Source: a virus
Strand: one strand, 5' to 3'
Length of the DNA stretch: 52,656 nucleotides
Virus record (IMG/VR): IMGVR_UViG_3300049893_002244
Location: 1 to 52,656 of that record
Under the pieces are notes generated by a model. The model was not told where the DNA came from. It did no database searches and saw only the letters and a program-made list of their open reading frames with translations. The position numbers and the translations under genes were made by a program. Shown here in pieces: positions 36,022 through 44,395 of the stretch. The first letter of the stretch is position 1. Each line of letters begins with the position of its first letter.

Positions 36022-36891
36022 ATGAAGCGCCGCGTTCCACTGGACATTGAATTTTTGCTTGAGGGGATTCTGAGTGAATCTCCTGACGAAGTTCGTTCGT
36101 CGGACCATGTATGCGACTGGACGGACGATGATGCGATGAGCTTCATGATTTTTGACACGTTCAGCGTAATGGCTCCGAAGAGACCACACTATACCATAAT
36201 GAGCAACCTGCATCGGGTGTATGAAAGCATAACCGGTGGTAAAGCGATACTCAAATTGCTCGAAGACACCGGCAAATTCTACGTCTCGGACATTGACGCG
36301 GCGGTAATTGAGATAAAGTCAAAAGAGAGTGCATTGGGAAAATATTTCAAGCGATATGGCCAATATGAAAACGACATGATGTATCGCACCAAGCTCGGTT
36401 TAACGGGAAGGCTTTGGATGGATGTCAAAGTGATATCCTTCTGGAATAAATCAACCGACGTGGCAACAAAGATGCCCCAACTTGAGAAAATGTTTGTTCG
36501 CTTCGCAAAGCAACTTGGAAAGCTTGATGACTATCGAGTTGATTTTTTGGAACGTGGGTCAGACCGTAAAACCACATTGCCTCTAATTTCATCAATTCGC
36601 TCCTCATCCGACCCAGAGCAAACCGACTTCATGCAAAATTTGTTTGGTGGAAATGCAGCCAAACTTTCAGATGACCAAATCAAGCAGCTGCAAAAGAAAA
36701 TCCACACTCTTCCACCAGAAAAGAAAAAACAAGTGTTCGACATGCTCGGAGTAAAGAATTTCAAGGCATCTGAAATCGCTGCCAAACTGGGCATCAGTGT
36801 TGCGGAGTTCAATCACATCATGCAGGTCAACGAAGATGAATTTCCGAGCCTGACAGAAATCATCAGGGAAATTCGCAACAAGAAGATATAA
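36022..36891 (+). CDS. hypothetical late protein, 289 aa
   Basis: Helical protein with [19 protein letters not shown] at the start and a C-terminal helix-turn-helix-like stretch ([21 protein letters not shown]) preceded by a charged helical region ([23 protein letters not shown]). Could be a late regulator or a virion component. 2 nt before the next gene. Confidence 0.65.
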   Translation: MKRRVPLDIEFLLEGILSESPDEVRSSDHVCDWTDDDAMSFMIFDTFSVMAPKRPHYTIMSNLHRVYESITGGKAILKLLEDTGKFYVSDIDAAVIEIKSKESALGKYFKRYGQYENDMMYRTKLGLTGRLWMDVKVISFWNKSTDVATKMPQLEKMFVRFAKQLGKLDDYRVDFLERGSDRKTTLPLISSIRSSSDPEQTDFMQNLFGGNAAKLSDDQIKQLQKKIHTLPPEKKKQVFDMLGVKNFKASEIAAKLGISVAEFNHIMQVNEDEFPSLTEIIREIRNKKI

Positions 36892-36893
36892 CC

Positions 36894-38687
36894 ATGTCCA
36901 AGTATATCGCATACAACGGAAATCCAGAGGGAAAAATCTACGGTAAGATTGGCACAATCATTCGCACCGACGAAGGAAAAATTTACTACAAGCAGTATGA
37001 CGATGCAATGAATACTGGTTGGGTGGATATCACTCCGGTTGTTCCTACTCCGACCCCTACACCTACGCCGACACCAACACCTACTTATTTGCCTGCGTTT
37101 TACACTCCAACGCCCACACCAACAAGCACGGCAACGCCAACCCCGACGCCAACCCCGACGCTTGTTCCCGGCAATCCAACACCAACGCCGACGCCAACCC
37201 CGACGCCAACACCTTCACCAACTCCAACCCCGACCCCGACGCCAACCCCAACGTTGCCGCCGACACCAACCCCGTCGGCATTCTACTATCTTTCAGTCAA
37301 CGGTGGCCCAAACATGACCACGTCTGGAAGTGGAACCTATGCCACTGGTTCGGTGGTAAACATCGTTGGGTATCCAAACGCAGGATATGTCTTCAAGGAG
37401 TGGTCGGATTATGGCGTGGGTTATTTACTGGATGGTGGTGTTCAGGCACAATTCACCAACCCAAATCGCGTTCAAATTCCGGCTTCGCCTTATGGAAATC
37501 CAATCGTCATCACGGCGGTTCCTGAAGTGAATCCGGTTCCCGGTGTGAGAAATTTCGTGGACGGCACGGAGTCTGGACCTGTGAACTATACCACCGGAAA
37601 GAATTCTATTTTGTCCACCATCATCACCGACACACCACTGCATACTTTGAGTGTTGTGACCATGTCCATCGTGTGTGCTGGTCGTGGCATCAATCGCAAC
37701 TGGTATTATCTCCAACCATTCTCCTTTGATGGCTATCATACCACAACAAAGAGCGAGACATATTCGTTTGACTTGAGCGGCACTTACACTCTGACGGCGT
37801 ATGCAAAGAATGCCTATGGCACCAACTCAGCCAGCTCAATTAGTGTTGTCGTGACCGGCGCGGACACTTACGCCGCTCCCACATTCAACACGATGATTGC
37901 AAGCGGCAAGGTCTACTTCAATTCCGGCAATCAACTCGTCGCCATGTGGACTCAGACTGGAACAACGACGGTGTCTTATGTTGTAACATGGGACCGCGCT
38001 GCATCTGCAAGCGACCCAGTGCTAATTACCGGTGTTGTGTCAGCGACCCGCACATCGGGCAACAGCTATTCTGGAACCGTTACGAACGGTGCTGGCACAT
38101 TTATCATCAACGTATATCGCAACTCAACCGTCGAAGACAATGTGCGAATTATCATCAACAATGCTTCCGGTGGGGCTCTGAGCAAGGCTTATGTTCAGGG
38201 TCGCATCACAAACATCAATGACATTGGTTTGGATGTTACGGGCCTCAACGGATACTATCGATATAACCGCCGCAATTGCACACTTGGAACAAATCTCACC
38301 AGCGCGGTGCTTAATAACACTTCCGAAACTCTGACAAAGAACACGGCGGGAGATTACCCACAAAGTCCGGCAATAGGCGTGATTGAGTTGGTGAAATATG
38401 ACGACAATTTTAGCACGCCAACCTTGTCGCCAACTGCTCCAAGCACGGGATTCCAATACATCAACGCCATTACCGATAATCTCGGTCGCGCACGCTTTAA
38501 GTATATTTCCTACAACTTGTCTGAACAGGAATACAACATCACCTCAACGCCAACCACCACCATTTACTTTGTGGCATGTGGTATCTCTGTCACCAGCACC
38601 ACTTATGGTTGGTATGAAATGAGTGGCGTGCCATGTTACGGCGACGTGGGTAGCCAAGGTGGATGGGGCAACTTCGCTGCGAACTAA
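36894..38687 (+). CDS. fibre-like protein with Thr-Pro linkers and InlB-type repeat, 597 aa
   Basis: Short N-terminal domain (1-48), a Thr-Pro linker (DNA 37045-37280), then [27 protein letters not shown]...[10 protein letters not shown], which fits the bacterial/InlB B-type repeat fold, followed by an immunoglobulin-like part ([19 protein letters not shown]...[11 protein letters not shown]-type) and a long beta C-terminus. A virion adhesin or tail-fibre protein is likely. Confidence 0.7.
   Translation: MSKYIAYNGNPEGKIYGKIGTIIRTDEGKIYYKQYDDAMNTGWVDITPVVPTPTPTPTPTPTPTYLPAFYTPTPTPTSTATPTPTPTPTLVPGNPTPTPTPTPTPTPSPTPTPTPTPTPTLPPTPTPSAFYYLSVNGGPNMTTSGSGTYATGSVVNIVGYPNAGYVFKEWSDYGVGYLLDGGVQAQFTNPNRVQIPASPYGNPIVITAVPEVNPVPGVRNFVDGTESGPVNYTTGKNSILSTIITDTPLHTLSVVTMSIVCAGRGINRNWYYLQPFSFDGYHTTTKSETYSFDLSGTYTLTAYAKNAYGTNSASSISVVVTGADTYAAPTFNTMIASGKVYFNSGNQLVAMWTQTGTTTVSYVVTWDRAASASDPVLITGVVSATRTSGNSYSGTVTNGAGTFIINVYRNSTVEDNVRIIINNASGGALSKAYVQGRITNINDIGLDVTGLNGYYRYNRRNCTLGTNLTSAVLNNTSETLTKNTAGDYPQSPAIGVIELVKYDDNFSTPTLSPTAPSTGFQYINAITDNLGRARFKYISYNLSEQEYNITSTPTTTIYFVACGISVTSTTYGWYEMSGVPCYGDVGSQGGWGNFAAN
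37045..37280 (+). repeat. CCNACN tandem repeats coding Thr-Pro linkers
   Basis: Two Thr-Pro tracts split by YLPAFYTP and LVPGNP. Confidence 0.85.
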
Positions 38688-38862
38688 TAGTTCCAGCTAA
38701 AAAACGTTCTGTAAATCCCTCTTATAAAGGGACTTGGGTTTTTGCCCGTGCGTATGCATCTCAAGACGCACTTGAAGTGAATGTAACCATGCAATATTCT
38801 GTCTTTCGCAGAGAATGATGGTTTTGCCATGAGATATAAATAGTCTGCGCTAATGAAAACCC
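38688..38862 (+). other. intergenic interval with weak terminator and late promoter
   Basis: Contains TCCCT-N7-AGGGA (38716-38732) followed by a T-rich run, a TATAAATA box (38835-38842), and a four-codon frame (MKTP, 38853) that merges into the next promoter. Confidence 0.45.
38835..38842 (+). promoter_or_regulatory. late-type promoter for the 38901 operon
   Basis: TATAAATA, the classic T4 late box, upstream of an early-type promoter for the same gene. Confidence 0.5.
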
Positions 38863-38900
38863 CTTGACATTTTACAAACTAGCAGCCAATCTATCACCCG
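38863..38900 (+). promoter_or_regulatory. early-type promoter for the 38901 operon
   Basis: TTGACA, TTTTACAAAC core; 38 nt from first T to ATG. It is the only early-type unit inside the late block before 51261. Confidence 0.55.
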
Positions 38901-39083
38901 ATGAAGAAAACATCTAATACAGCAACCAAGCGCGGTCGTCCTAAGAAGGTCGTAACGGTTGAAAACACAGAGCGGAAGGCTGTTCAGAAGGTTGGAGTGC
39001 CTCTTTGGCTTGAGCCGACAGAGCATGATATTTCCGATGAACTGAGCCGTTTGGACAGTTTCAACTACTCGCGTCGTTTCTAA
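38901..39083 (+). CDS. small basic protein with AT-hook, 60 aa
   Basis: TKRGRPKKVV is an AT-hook DNA-binding motif (R-G-R-P, residues 10-18). The rest is acidic and helical. Probably binds the minor groove of A/T-rich DNA such as the promoters here; that link is inference. Confidence 0.65.
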   Translation: MKKTSNTATKRGRPKKVVTVENTERKAVQKVGVPLWLEPTEHDISDELSRLDSFNYSRRF

Positions 39084-39095
39084 CAAATACAACAT

Positions 39096-39320
39096 ATGCC
39101 TGACAATACCGTTGAGGTAAACAACACACCAACATACGCCGTTTTTCGGAATGGCGTTCGCGTATCGGACTCGGAATACGAGAACAAGATGCACGCCCAG
39201 CACGAATACAACTACTGGGCCGGAATTCTCAAGCGCTGGCCGGATGGCTCAAAGCTTGATGTGAGAGAAGTGTTTCGTCGTCGTCGCCCCGCCGCTTCGA
39301 CTGAAAAGACAAACGCCTAA
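39096..39320 (+). CDS. hypothetical protein, 74 aa
   Basis: Basic C-terminus (VFRRRRPAAS). Unrecognised; 12 nt after the AT-hook gene. Confidence 0.65.
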   Translation: MPDNTVEVNNTPTYAVFRNGVRVSDSEYENKMHAQHEYNYWAGILKRWPDGSKLDVREVFRRRRPAASTEKTNA

Positions 39321-39325
39321 ACTTT

Positions 39326-39541
39326 ATGCAAGGACTACGTCAAAAAATCCTCGCAGCTACTTCCGAGGTGGAAGTGACCCAGCTGCTTGAGGCAGGTAAG
39401 AAATTTGAATTTGCCAGTCGCAAGATGGTAAATTCTTGGAAGAGTGCCGCTCGTCGAGCACTCAAACAAAAGCCAGCCGCTCCAACAGAAGTTGTTGAAG
39501 AGGTTGAAGCTCCGAAGAAAAATCGCAAGCGCAAGAAGTAA
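39326..39541 (+). CDS. hypothetical helical protein, 71 aa
   Basis: Helical N-terminal 45 residues and a Pro/Glu/Lys-rich tail (EEVEAPKKNRKRKK). Unknown. Confidence 0.65.
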   Translation: MQGLRQKILAATSEVEVTQLLEAGKKFEFASRKMVNSWKSAARRALKQKPAAPTEVVEEVEAPKKNRKRKK

Positions 39542-39543
39542 TC

Positions 39544-39569
39544 AAGGGGAGCGAAAGCTCCCCTTCTCT
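39544..39569 (+). terminator. hairpin terminator
   Basis: AAGGGGAGC-GAAA-GCTCCCCTT followed by CTCTTT. Confidence 0.8.
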
Positions 39570-39574
39570 TTCGA

Positions 39575-40039
39575 ATGAAAACGATTGGCTCAAAAGAACG
39601 TGGCTGGATTGGTTTACGGTTGTATGCCATCAACCACTCATTTGGGATGATGTGGAATCGGTTTGAACCAATGCAATTCAGAGACGATGTTGAAACCGTG
39701 GAGTTGGAGATTCACAAGAACAATTTTCGCATCGTCGCCAATGGAGAATTTTGGGAATGTTGCGGTGAAACAAAGCGACTTTTTCTCATATGCCACGAAA
39801 TGTGTCATGTGATGTTTGCTCACTGGCTCGTTCCCGAAAATGTAAATCGCGAGTGGTGGAACGTTGCACAGGATATTGAAGTGAACGAGTATCTGCTCAA
39901 GACATTTTTCAAGGACAAGCATCTGAAAAAGGACGAAGACATTCTTACCATCAAGGGAGTGTTTCGTCACAAGAGCGGGGTGGTCAAGAAAGACCGCGAC
40001 CACAAATATTACTACGACCTGATAATGCAGTGCGTCTAG
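39575..40039 (+). CDS. putative metallopeptidase-domain protein (DUF2201 N-type), 154 aa
   Basis: LICHEMCHVMFAHW places His74-Glu75-x-x-His78 and His83 as a zincin site, followed by WWNVAQDIEVN, the pattern of the DUF2201/VWA-associated putative metallopeptidase domain. The usual C-terminal VWA domain is absent. No early promoter; the upstream hairpin may act as an attenuator. Confidence 0.7.
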   Translation: MKTIGSKERGWIGLRLYAINHSFGMMWNRFEPMQFRDDVETVELEIHKNNFRIVANGEFWECCGETKRLFLICHEMCHVMFAHWLVPENVNREWWNVAQDIEVNEYLLKTFFKDKHLKKDEDILTIKGVFRHKSGVVKKDRDHKYYYDLIMQCV

Positions 40040-40046
40040 CGCATAC

Positions 40047-40054
40047 TATTTATT
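40047..40054 (+). promoter_or_regulatory. late-type promoter for the 40061 gene
   Basis: TATTTATT, 6 nt before the ATG. Confidence 0.5.
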
Positions 40055-40060
40055 GATATC

Positions 40061-40264
40061 ATGAATCTCGTGATATCAGACAAAGAAGTAAGCGTGCGCA
40101 GAGCACAAGGAACGGTATATCTTTGCCGCCCATGCTCAGATTTGAAGCGCAAGAACGTTCTTGTGTCCACCGACCTCAATGGACCAAAAGAGGTTCGTTA
40201 TTCTCTATGTGAGAATTGCAAGAAGCTGCTGACCGGGTGCTCTACTTGTCGGGGGCTGAGATAG
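40061..40264 (+). CDS. small zinc-ribbon protein, 67 aa
   Basis: Four Cys pairs (CRPC, CENC, CSTC) suggest one or two zinc knuckles. Its last 23 nt overlap the 3' end of the minus-strand gene. Confidence 0.6.
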   Translation: MNLVISDKEVSVRRAQGTVYLCRPCSDLKRKNVLVSTDLNGPKEVRYSLCENCKKLLTGCSTCRGLR

Positions 40265-40523
40265 AATTCCAGCGGGCGGGGATATCGGGGCAAACGCTGC
40301 TCGGGATGTAAAGTTTTAGCACGCTGCATCCACACAGAGAACAGCCACCCATCCCACCAAAGTCGGTGGGTTTCCAATGGGGACACGAGTTGCAGATACC
40401 GTGCCGTATTTGAAAATCTTCACTGGAAACAGAGGAAAATTTGTCAGTGGTTGCCCAGTCGTATATAGCGCCGCCAAAATTTTTGGCTTTGTTCAGCAAA
40501 TTGACATCTTCGGGGGTTTCCAT
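40242..40523 (-). CDS. small Cys-rich protein, 93 aa (minus strand)
   Basis: HGICNSCPHWKPTDFGGMGGCSLCGCSV has five Cys in a zinc-ribbon-like array; the same kind of segment occurs in phage proteins of unknown function. The ATG is 6 nt from TAGTTATA on the minus strand. Divergent to the gene at 40538. Confidence 0.7.
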   Translation of the reverse strand: METPEDVNLLNKAKNFGGAIYDWATTDKFSSVSSEDFQIRHGICNSCPHWKPTDFGGMGGCSLCGCSVLKLYIPSSVCPDIPARWNSISAPDK

Positions 40524-40525
40524 GA

Positions 40526-40537
40526 TACTTATAACTA
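40526..40537. promoter_or_regulatory. divergent late-type promoters
   Basis: TACTTATA on the + strand (40526-40533, 4 nt before a GTG start) and TAGTTATA on the minus strand (40537-40530, 6 nt before the ATG at 40523) overlap. Confidence 0.5.
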
Positions 40538-40936
40538 GTGTTTACAGAGGACAAAACTACCCTGCAAATTCCTAGCCAATTCACCTTGTTTGGTCATAGC
40601 TACAGCGTCTCGTTTGACAAAGACCTGTATGAAAAGGAAGGGTGTTATGGAACCGCCGACGACGACCTCAAACAGATTCGTTTACAGCCTCCCGGTGAAG
40701 TTGTGAAGAGATATGAAGATGAGGGTGTGATGAAAGAAGACAAAATGGTTATCACGAACAATGTGGTTATCGAAACCTTTTTTCACGAAGTCAACCATAT
40801 CATCTTGGACGCGATGGGAGAAACCGAATTGTCCGAAAACGAGAAGTTTGTGAACATGCTCGGAAAAGCGTGGCTGGAAATATACTTATCCAATAGACAT
40901 GAAGAAGTCTCCAAAGAAAAAGAAGCCAGCATCTAA
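40538..40936 (+). CDS. HExxH metallopeptidase-like phage protein, 132 aa
   Basis: ETFFHEVNHIILDAMGE gives His83-Glu84-x-x-His87; the context V-I-E-T-F-F-H-E-V-N-H with L-S-E-N-E-K-F-V is a pattern I recall for a conserved phage zincin-like family of unknown role. The start is GTG at 40538; no in-frame ATG precedes the conserved part. Overlaps the next gene by 38 nt. Confidence 0.7.
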   Translation: MFTEDKTTLQIPSQFTLFGHSYSVSFDKDLYEKEGCYGTADDDLKQIRLQPPGEVVKRYEDEGVMKEDKMVITNNVVIETFFHEVNHIILDAMGETELSENEKFVNMLGKAWLEIYLSNRHEEVSKEKEASI

Positions 40937-41267
40937 GTCAACGCTACGCTATGAGGTCACGGAACTTCCATCCGACAACAACGGTATGGAAGAATACGTA
41001 AAAAAGAACCGCAAAGAGTTGAACGAACGCATCGTCGCCAACATCGAGTATGCGCTCAAAAATCGTCTCGGGGGCGTGGAAGTCTTCTGCTTCGAGAATT
41101 CAAGTTTCGTGGTTGTCATCAATCGCAAAGATTTCAGAGAAGCCCTTCAAGGCGTCTTTGATTATTGCCTCGACAACGAACAGTTTGAACTGTGCGAAAA
41201 AACAAAGCGGGCCATCAACAAAATGGATAAGCTTAGTTACGTCTACTCATACACAAAGGTAAAATAA
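40899..41267 (+). CDS. hypothetical protein, 122 aa
   Basis: Basic N-terminus (KKSPKKKKPASKS) and a helical/alpha-beta body. Translation probably coupled to the upstream gene. One base before phoH. Confidence 0.65.
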   Translation: MKKSPKKKKPASKSTLRYEVTELPSDNNGMEEYVKKNRKELNERIVANIEYALKNRLGGVEVFCFENSSFVVVINRKDFREALQGVFDYCLDNEQFELCEKTKRAINKMDKLSYVYSYTKVK

Positions 41268-41268
41268 C

Positions 41269-42036
41269 ATGTCCAAATCAAAACGACTGAAGAACCAAAA
41301 ACTAAAACAGCTAGACGCCCAAAACCCAAACCAAAAGAAAGACAGAAGCCCAGTAGTATACCAACGCGACAAGATTCAAACTCCGCTCTCAATCATCCAT
41401 CGAGAATTGACTGAGAAGCAAAAAAAGTTCATTGAACTAGCTCTCGATAAAAAAGTCAAAATGGTGTTAGTGTCCGGTCCTGCCGGAACCACCAAAACAT
41501 ATCTCGCCGTTCTTGCAGCACTCATGCTGATGAACGAAAAACGAGTCAGCGACATTCTCTATGTTCGCAGTATCGTTGAAAGTGCCGATGTTAAAATGGG
41601 CACGCTTCCCGGCGAGGCTGACGACAAACTTTCTCCATACACTCGTCCGTTGCTGGATAAGCTGGACGAGCTTCTACCAAAAGACAATGTGCAGTATCTC
41701 ATCAAAGACCAACGTGTGGAAGGTCTTCCTGTTGGATATCTCCGTGGTCTAAACTGGAACGCCAAGGCAGTGGTTGGCGATGAAATGCAAAACCTCACCA
41801 AAAAGGAACTGGTCACTCTCATGACCCGTGCCGGTGAATTCAGCAAGTTATTCCTGTGCGGCGACCCGCAACAATCCGACATCAACGGTCGGTCGGGATT
41901 CCAGTCCATTTTCAACCTGTTCAACGACGACGGAAGCAAAGAGCAAGGAATTTACACTTTCGAGTTCACCGAAGAGGACATTCTGCGAAGCGCACTCGTA
42001 AAATACATCGTATCGAAGGTCAAGAGCCTCGGTTAA
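41269..42036 (+). CDS. phoH: PhoH-like ATPase, 255 aa
   Basis: Walker A SGPAGTTKT (69-77), Walker B-like AVVGDEMQN (about 163-171), sensor FLCGDPQQSD and a C-terminal segment FEFTEEDILRSALVKYI are those of PhoH family P-loop ATPases, common in phages and often linked to RNA metabolism. About 40 basic residues precede the ATPase core. Function in phage infection is not settled. Confidence 0.92.
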   Translation: MSKSKRLKNQKLKQLDAQNPNQKKDRSPVVYQRDKIQTPLSIIHRELTEKQKKFIELALDKKVKMVLVSGPAGTTKTYLAVLAALMLMNEKRVSDILYVRSIVESADVKMGTLPGEADDKLSPYTRPLLDKLDELLPKDNVQYLIKDQRVEGLPVGYLRGLNWNAKAVVGDEMQNLTKKELVTLMTRAGEFSKLFLCGDPQQSDINGRSGFQSIFNLFNDDGSKEQGIYTFEFTEEDILRSALVKYIVSKVKSLG

Positions 42037-42099
42037 GATATAATAATTCCGGGTGGTTTCTGGTTTGGCCAATATATACACATTTTGGCCATGTGTTGA

Positions 42100-42107
42100 T
42101 ATTTATA
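42100..42107 (+). promoter_or_regulatory. late-type promoter for the 42118 gene
   Basis: TATTTATA, 10 nt before the ATG. A 7-codon frame (42108) also starts here out of frame. Confidence 0.55.
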
Positions 42108-42117
42108 ATGAAACCGT

Positions 42118-44361
42118 ATGATACAACATAGTCAGAAAACAAGCGAGCTGCTGATTCTATCTGGTAGTGAGGTTCAACGAGGCGACACGATTGGCCTCGT
42201 TGACATCACAGCCAGTTTGTATCCTCCACACGAGGAAACGAAGAAAATCACCGCCGAAGCGCTTGCTCGATATCTGTTTTCTGCCAGCGGTCAGTGGAGC
42301 AACAACCAACACGGATATCTTCGCAGCAACGGTTTGGGTTTTGACCCCTCGGTTGTTCCAGCGGGCGATGTTGATTTGCGTTGCTATGGCAGCATCCCAG
42401 CATTGCTCACCGATTATACCATCATGGCGCGGGTGTTTGTGCCACAAGGGTTTGAAACGTCTTCGCTCACAAGAGCCTTTGTTGGTGTTGGCGAATCGCT
42501 CGATAAATTGTCAGGAGGTGCGAACGTCGCGTTTATTGGTGTTCAAGGAACGGACATTGTCGCTGGCGTGGACGGATTGACTTTCCCAATTTCATATCCT
42601 TTCTTCTTTGAATATTACGGCAATCACGTGCTACACACCGCATTGAGCGTCTCGAATGGAACGGCTTCATTTTATGTGAACGCCGCACTCGTGGGTCAGT
42701 TGTATGGCGCGGTTCCAATTTACAACAAGGTGATTGCGCTGGGTAACGGCACCGAGACCGAAGCGAACATTGATTGCAAAATCTATGACGTTTCCGTGTT
42801 CGGTGTTGGTTTGAGTGAACAAGAAATTTACCAGAGTTTCCACGCCGGTATCAGTGCAACCGATTCGAGGCTGGTGGCGAGTTACAGTCCAGTCAACCTG
42901 AACCCGGGTCCAACACAATGGCTTGATGGCACCAACGGAAATCATTTGCTGCTGCCATTGCGCGGGGCAAGCGCCACCCGTCCAAGAAAGGATTTCCATC
43001 TTCGCTTCAAGAGTGATGGTTTGGATGGATATCTCGGCAATGGAAATAAGCGTCAGGTGTTGCCGGAAAACTACGTGCTGACTAACTGTTTCGTTTACAG
43101 CGTTGGTTCTCCATCACTTTCAGTTGGCACTACTTCATCGGTTGCCCCCGCTGGCGCAAGCAATGTGTATTCGTGGCGTGACAACCGCGTTGCACTAACT
43201 GATGCAATCTATAGCAAGAATTTGCTTGAGTTGGACTACTTTGGTGTGGCCCACATGGACAAGACTCTGTATGTTTATCACAACAGCAACGCGGCACCAT
43301 GCACGTTCAGTTTTGAGGGATACACGGCTCCGTATGACGTAGTTTCATACATCCAGCCGCCGACACCAACACCAACGTCCACCCCGACGCCAACACCTAC
43401 TCCGACCCCAACTCCGACCCCAACGGCGACGGCTACCCCAACACCTACTCCGACCCCGACAGCCACACCAACGCCAACGCCGACCTCTACTCCAACACCA
43501 ACACCGACGTTGACCCCAACTCCGACCCCGGTTCCTGCGACCCCAACTCCGACACCAACTCCGTCGCCAACTCCGACTCCGACTCCGACGCCAACTCCAA
43601 CTTCTCTCTATTCTCTATCGGTCAACGGTGGAGCTAATATCGCCAGCACCACTGGCACAGGCAACTATGCTGGTGGCTCGTCGATTAACATCAGCGCCAC
43701 GATTGACAGTGGTTATCAACTGGATTACTGGTCAACCACACCAAGCATTACGGTTTCGGGTCAATACAACATTGGTCAGACATGGTATGGAACCATCACC
43801 ATGCCAGCATATGCTCAAAGCATTACTCCGGTTGCAATGGCCGGTGTGGCTCCAACCCCAACCCCAACGTTGACGCCAACTCCGACCCCAACGCCTACAC
43901 CAACCCCAACCCCAACCCCGGGACTGGTAACTGACACGTTGTTTAGCGGAGGAGCCGGTAGTGGCACAACAAACGTGAACTTGAACAGCTACAGCTCAAC
44001 CTACATCGAATCGTTGTATATCAACGCCTACAGCTTTGGTGAGTTCAATGGTGTGGCCAGCTCGGAAACTCGCATCAATGGCACTAACTATGGTGCGGAC
44101 AAGACCGACACAGGATTTGAGGCTGAATGCACAGTGTCCTTGACGGCCACCGGAATCAACAAGGTTGGTCCAGACTGGATTGCGGATTCTATCACCGCAA
44201 CCTACACCACTTTCCATAGCGGCAATTACTCCAACACGGTTTATAGCGTCAATCTTGGTGACGGCACAGCGGTTGCCTTGTTTGCTCTCGCCAATGCAAG
44301 TTCGGATTCTCCGGGCGTCGAGGGTGCCTCAAGAACCATCCAGATTTCTTATTATACGTGA
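42118..44361 (+). CDS. tail-fibre-like protein with LamG-like part and Thr-Pro linkers, 747 aa
   Basis: N-terminus [31 protein letters not shown] is of the tail-fibre attachment type (x-x-T-K-x-I-T-x-x-x-L). A LamG-like region (about 65-280), a segment [35 protein letters not shown], a Thr-Pro linker (DNA 43362-43605), an InlB-type repeat ([13 protein letters not shown]...), a second Thr-Pro tract (43850-43920) and a beta C-terminus follow. Close paralogue of the next gene. Confidence 0.75.
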   Translation: MIQHSQKTSELLILSGSEVQRGDTIGLVDITASLYPPHEETKKITAEALARYLFSASGQWSNNQHGYLRSNGLGFDPSVVPAGDVDLRCYGSIPALLTDYTIMARVFVPQGFETSSLTRAFVGVGESLDKLSGGANVAFIGVQGTDIVAGVDGLTFPISYPFFFEYYGNHVLHTALSVSNGTASFYVNAALVGQLYGAVPIYNKVIALGNGTETEANIDCKIYDVSVFGVGLSEQEIYQSFHAGISATDSRLVASYSPVNLNPGPTQWLDGTNGNHLLLPLRGASATRPRKDFHLRFKSDGLDGYLGNGNKRQVLPENYVLTNCFVYSVGSPSLSVGTTSSVAPAGASNVYSWRDNRVALTDAIYSKNLLELDYFGVAHMDKTLYVYHNSNAAPCTFSFEGYTAPYDVVSYIQPPTPTPTSTPTPTPTPTPTPTPTATATPTPTPTPTATPTPTPTSTPTPTPTLTPTPTPVPATPTPTPTPSPTPTPTPTPTPTSLYSLSVNGGANIASTTGTGNYAGGSSINISATIDSGYQLDYWSTTPSITVSGQYNIGQTWYGTITMPAYAQSITPVAMAGVAPTPTPTLTPTPTPTPTPTPTPTPGLVTDTLFSGGAGSGTTNVNLNSYSSTYIESLYINAYSFGEFNGVASSETRINGTNYGADKTDTGFEAECTVSLTATGINKVGPDWIADSITATYTTFHSGNYSNTVYSVNLGDGTAVALFALANASSDSPGVEGASRTIQISYYT
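43362..43605 (+). repeat. CCNACN tandem repeats coding a long Thr-Pro linker
   Basis: About 80 codons of mostly alternating Pro and Thr with a few Ala, Ser and Leu. Confidence 0.85.
43850..43920 (+). repeat. second Thr-Pro repeat of the 42118 gene
   Basis: Thr-Pro repeats between the InlB-type repeat and the C-terminal domain. Confidence 0.8.
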
Positions 44362-44380
44362 TAGAACCGCCGCGACTTAA

Positions 44381-44388
44381 TATATATT
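44381..44388 (+). promoter_or_regulatory. late-type promoter for the 44396 gene
   Basis: TATATATT, 7 nt before the ATG. Confidence 0.5.
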
Positions 44389-44395
44389 CATAGCA

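Noticed and set aside
42108-42131. Seven-codon upstream frame MKPYDTT before the 42118 gene
   Set aside because: Too short to support; may be an accident of the ATG at 42108 close to the promoter box.
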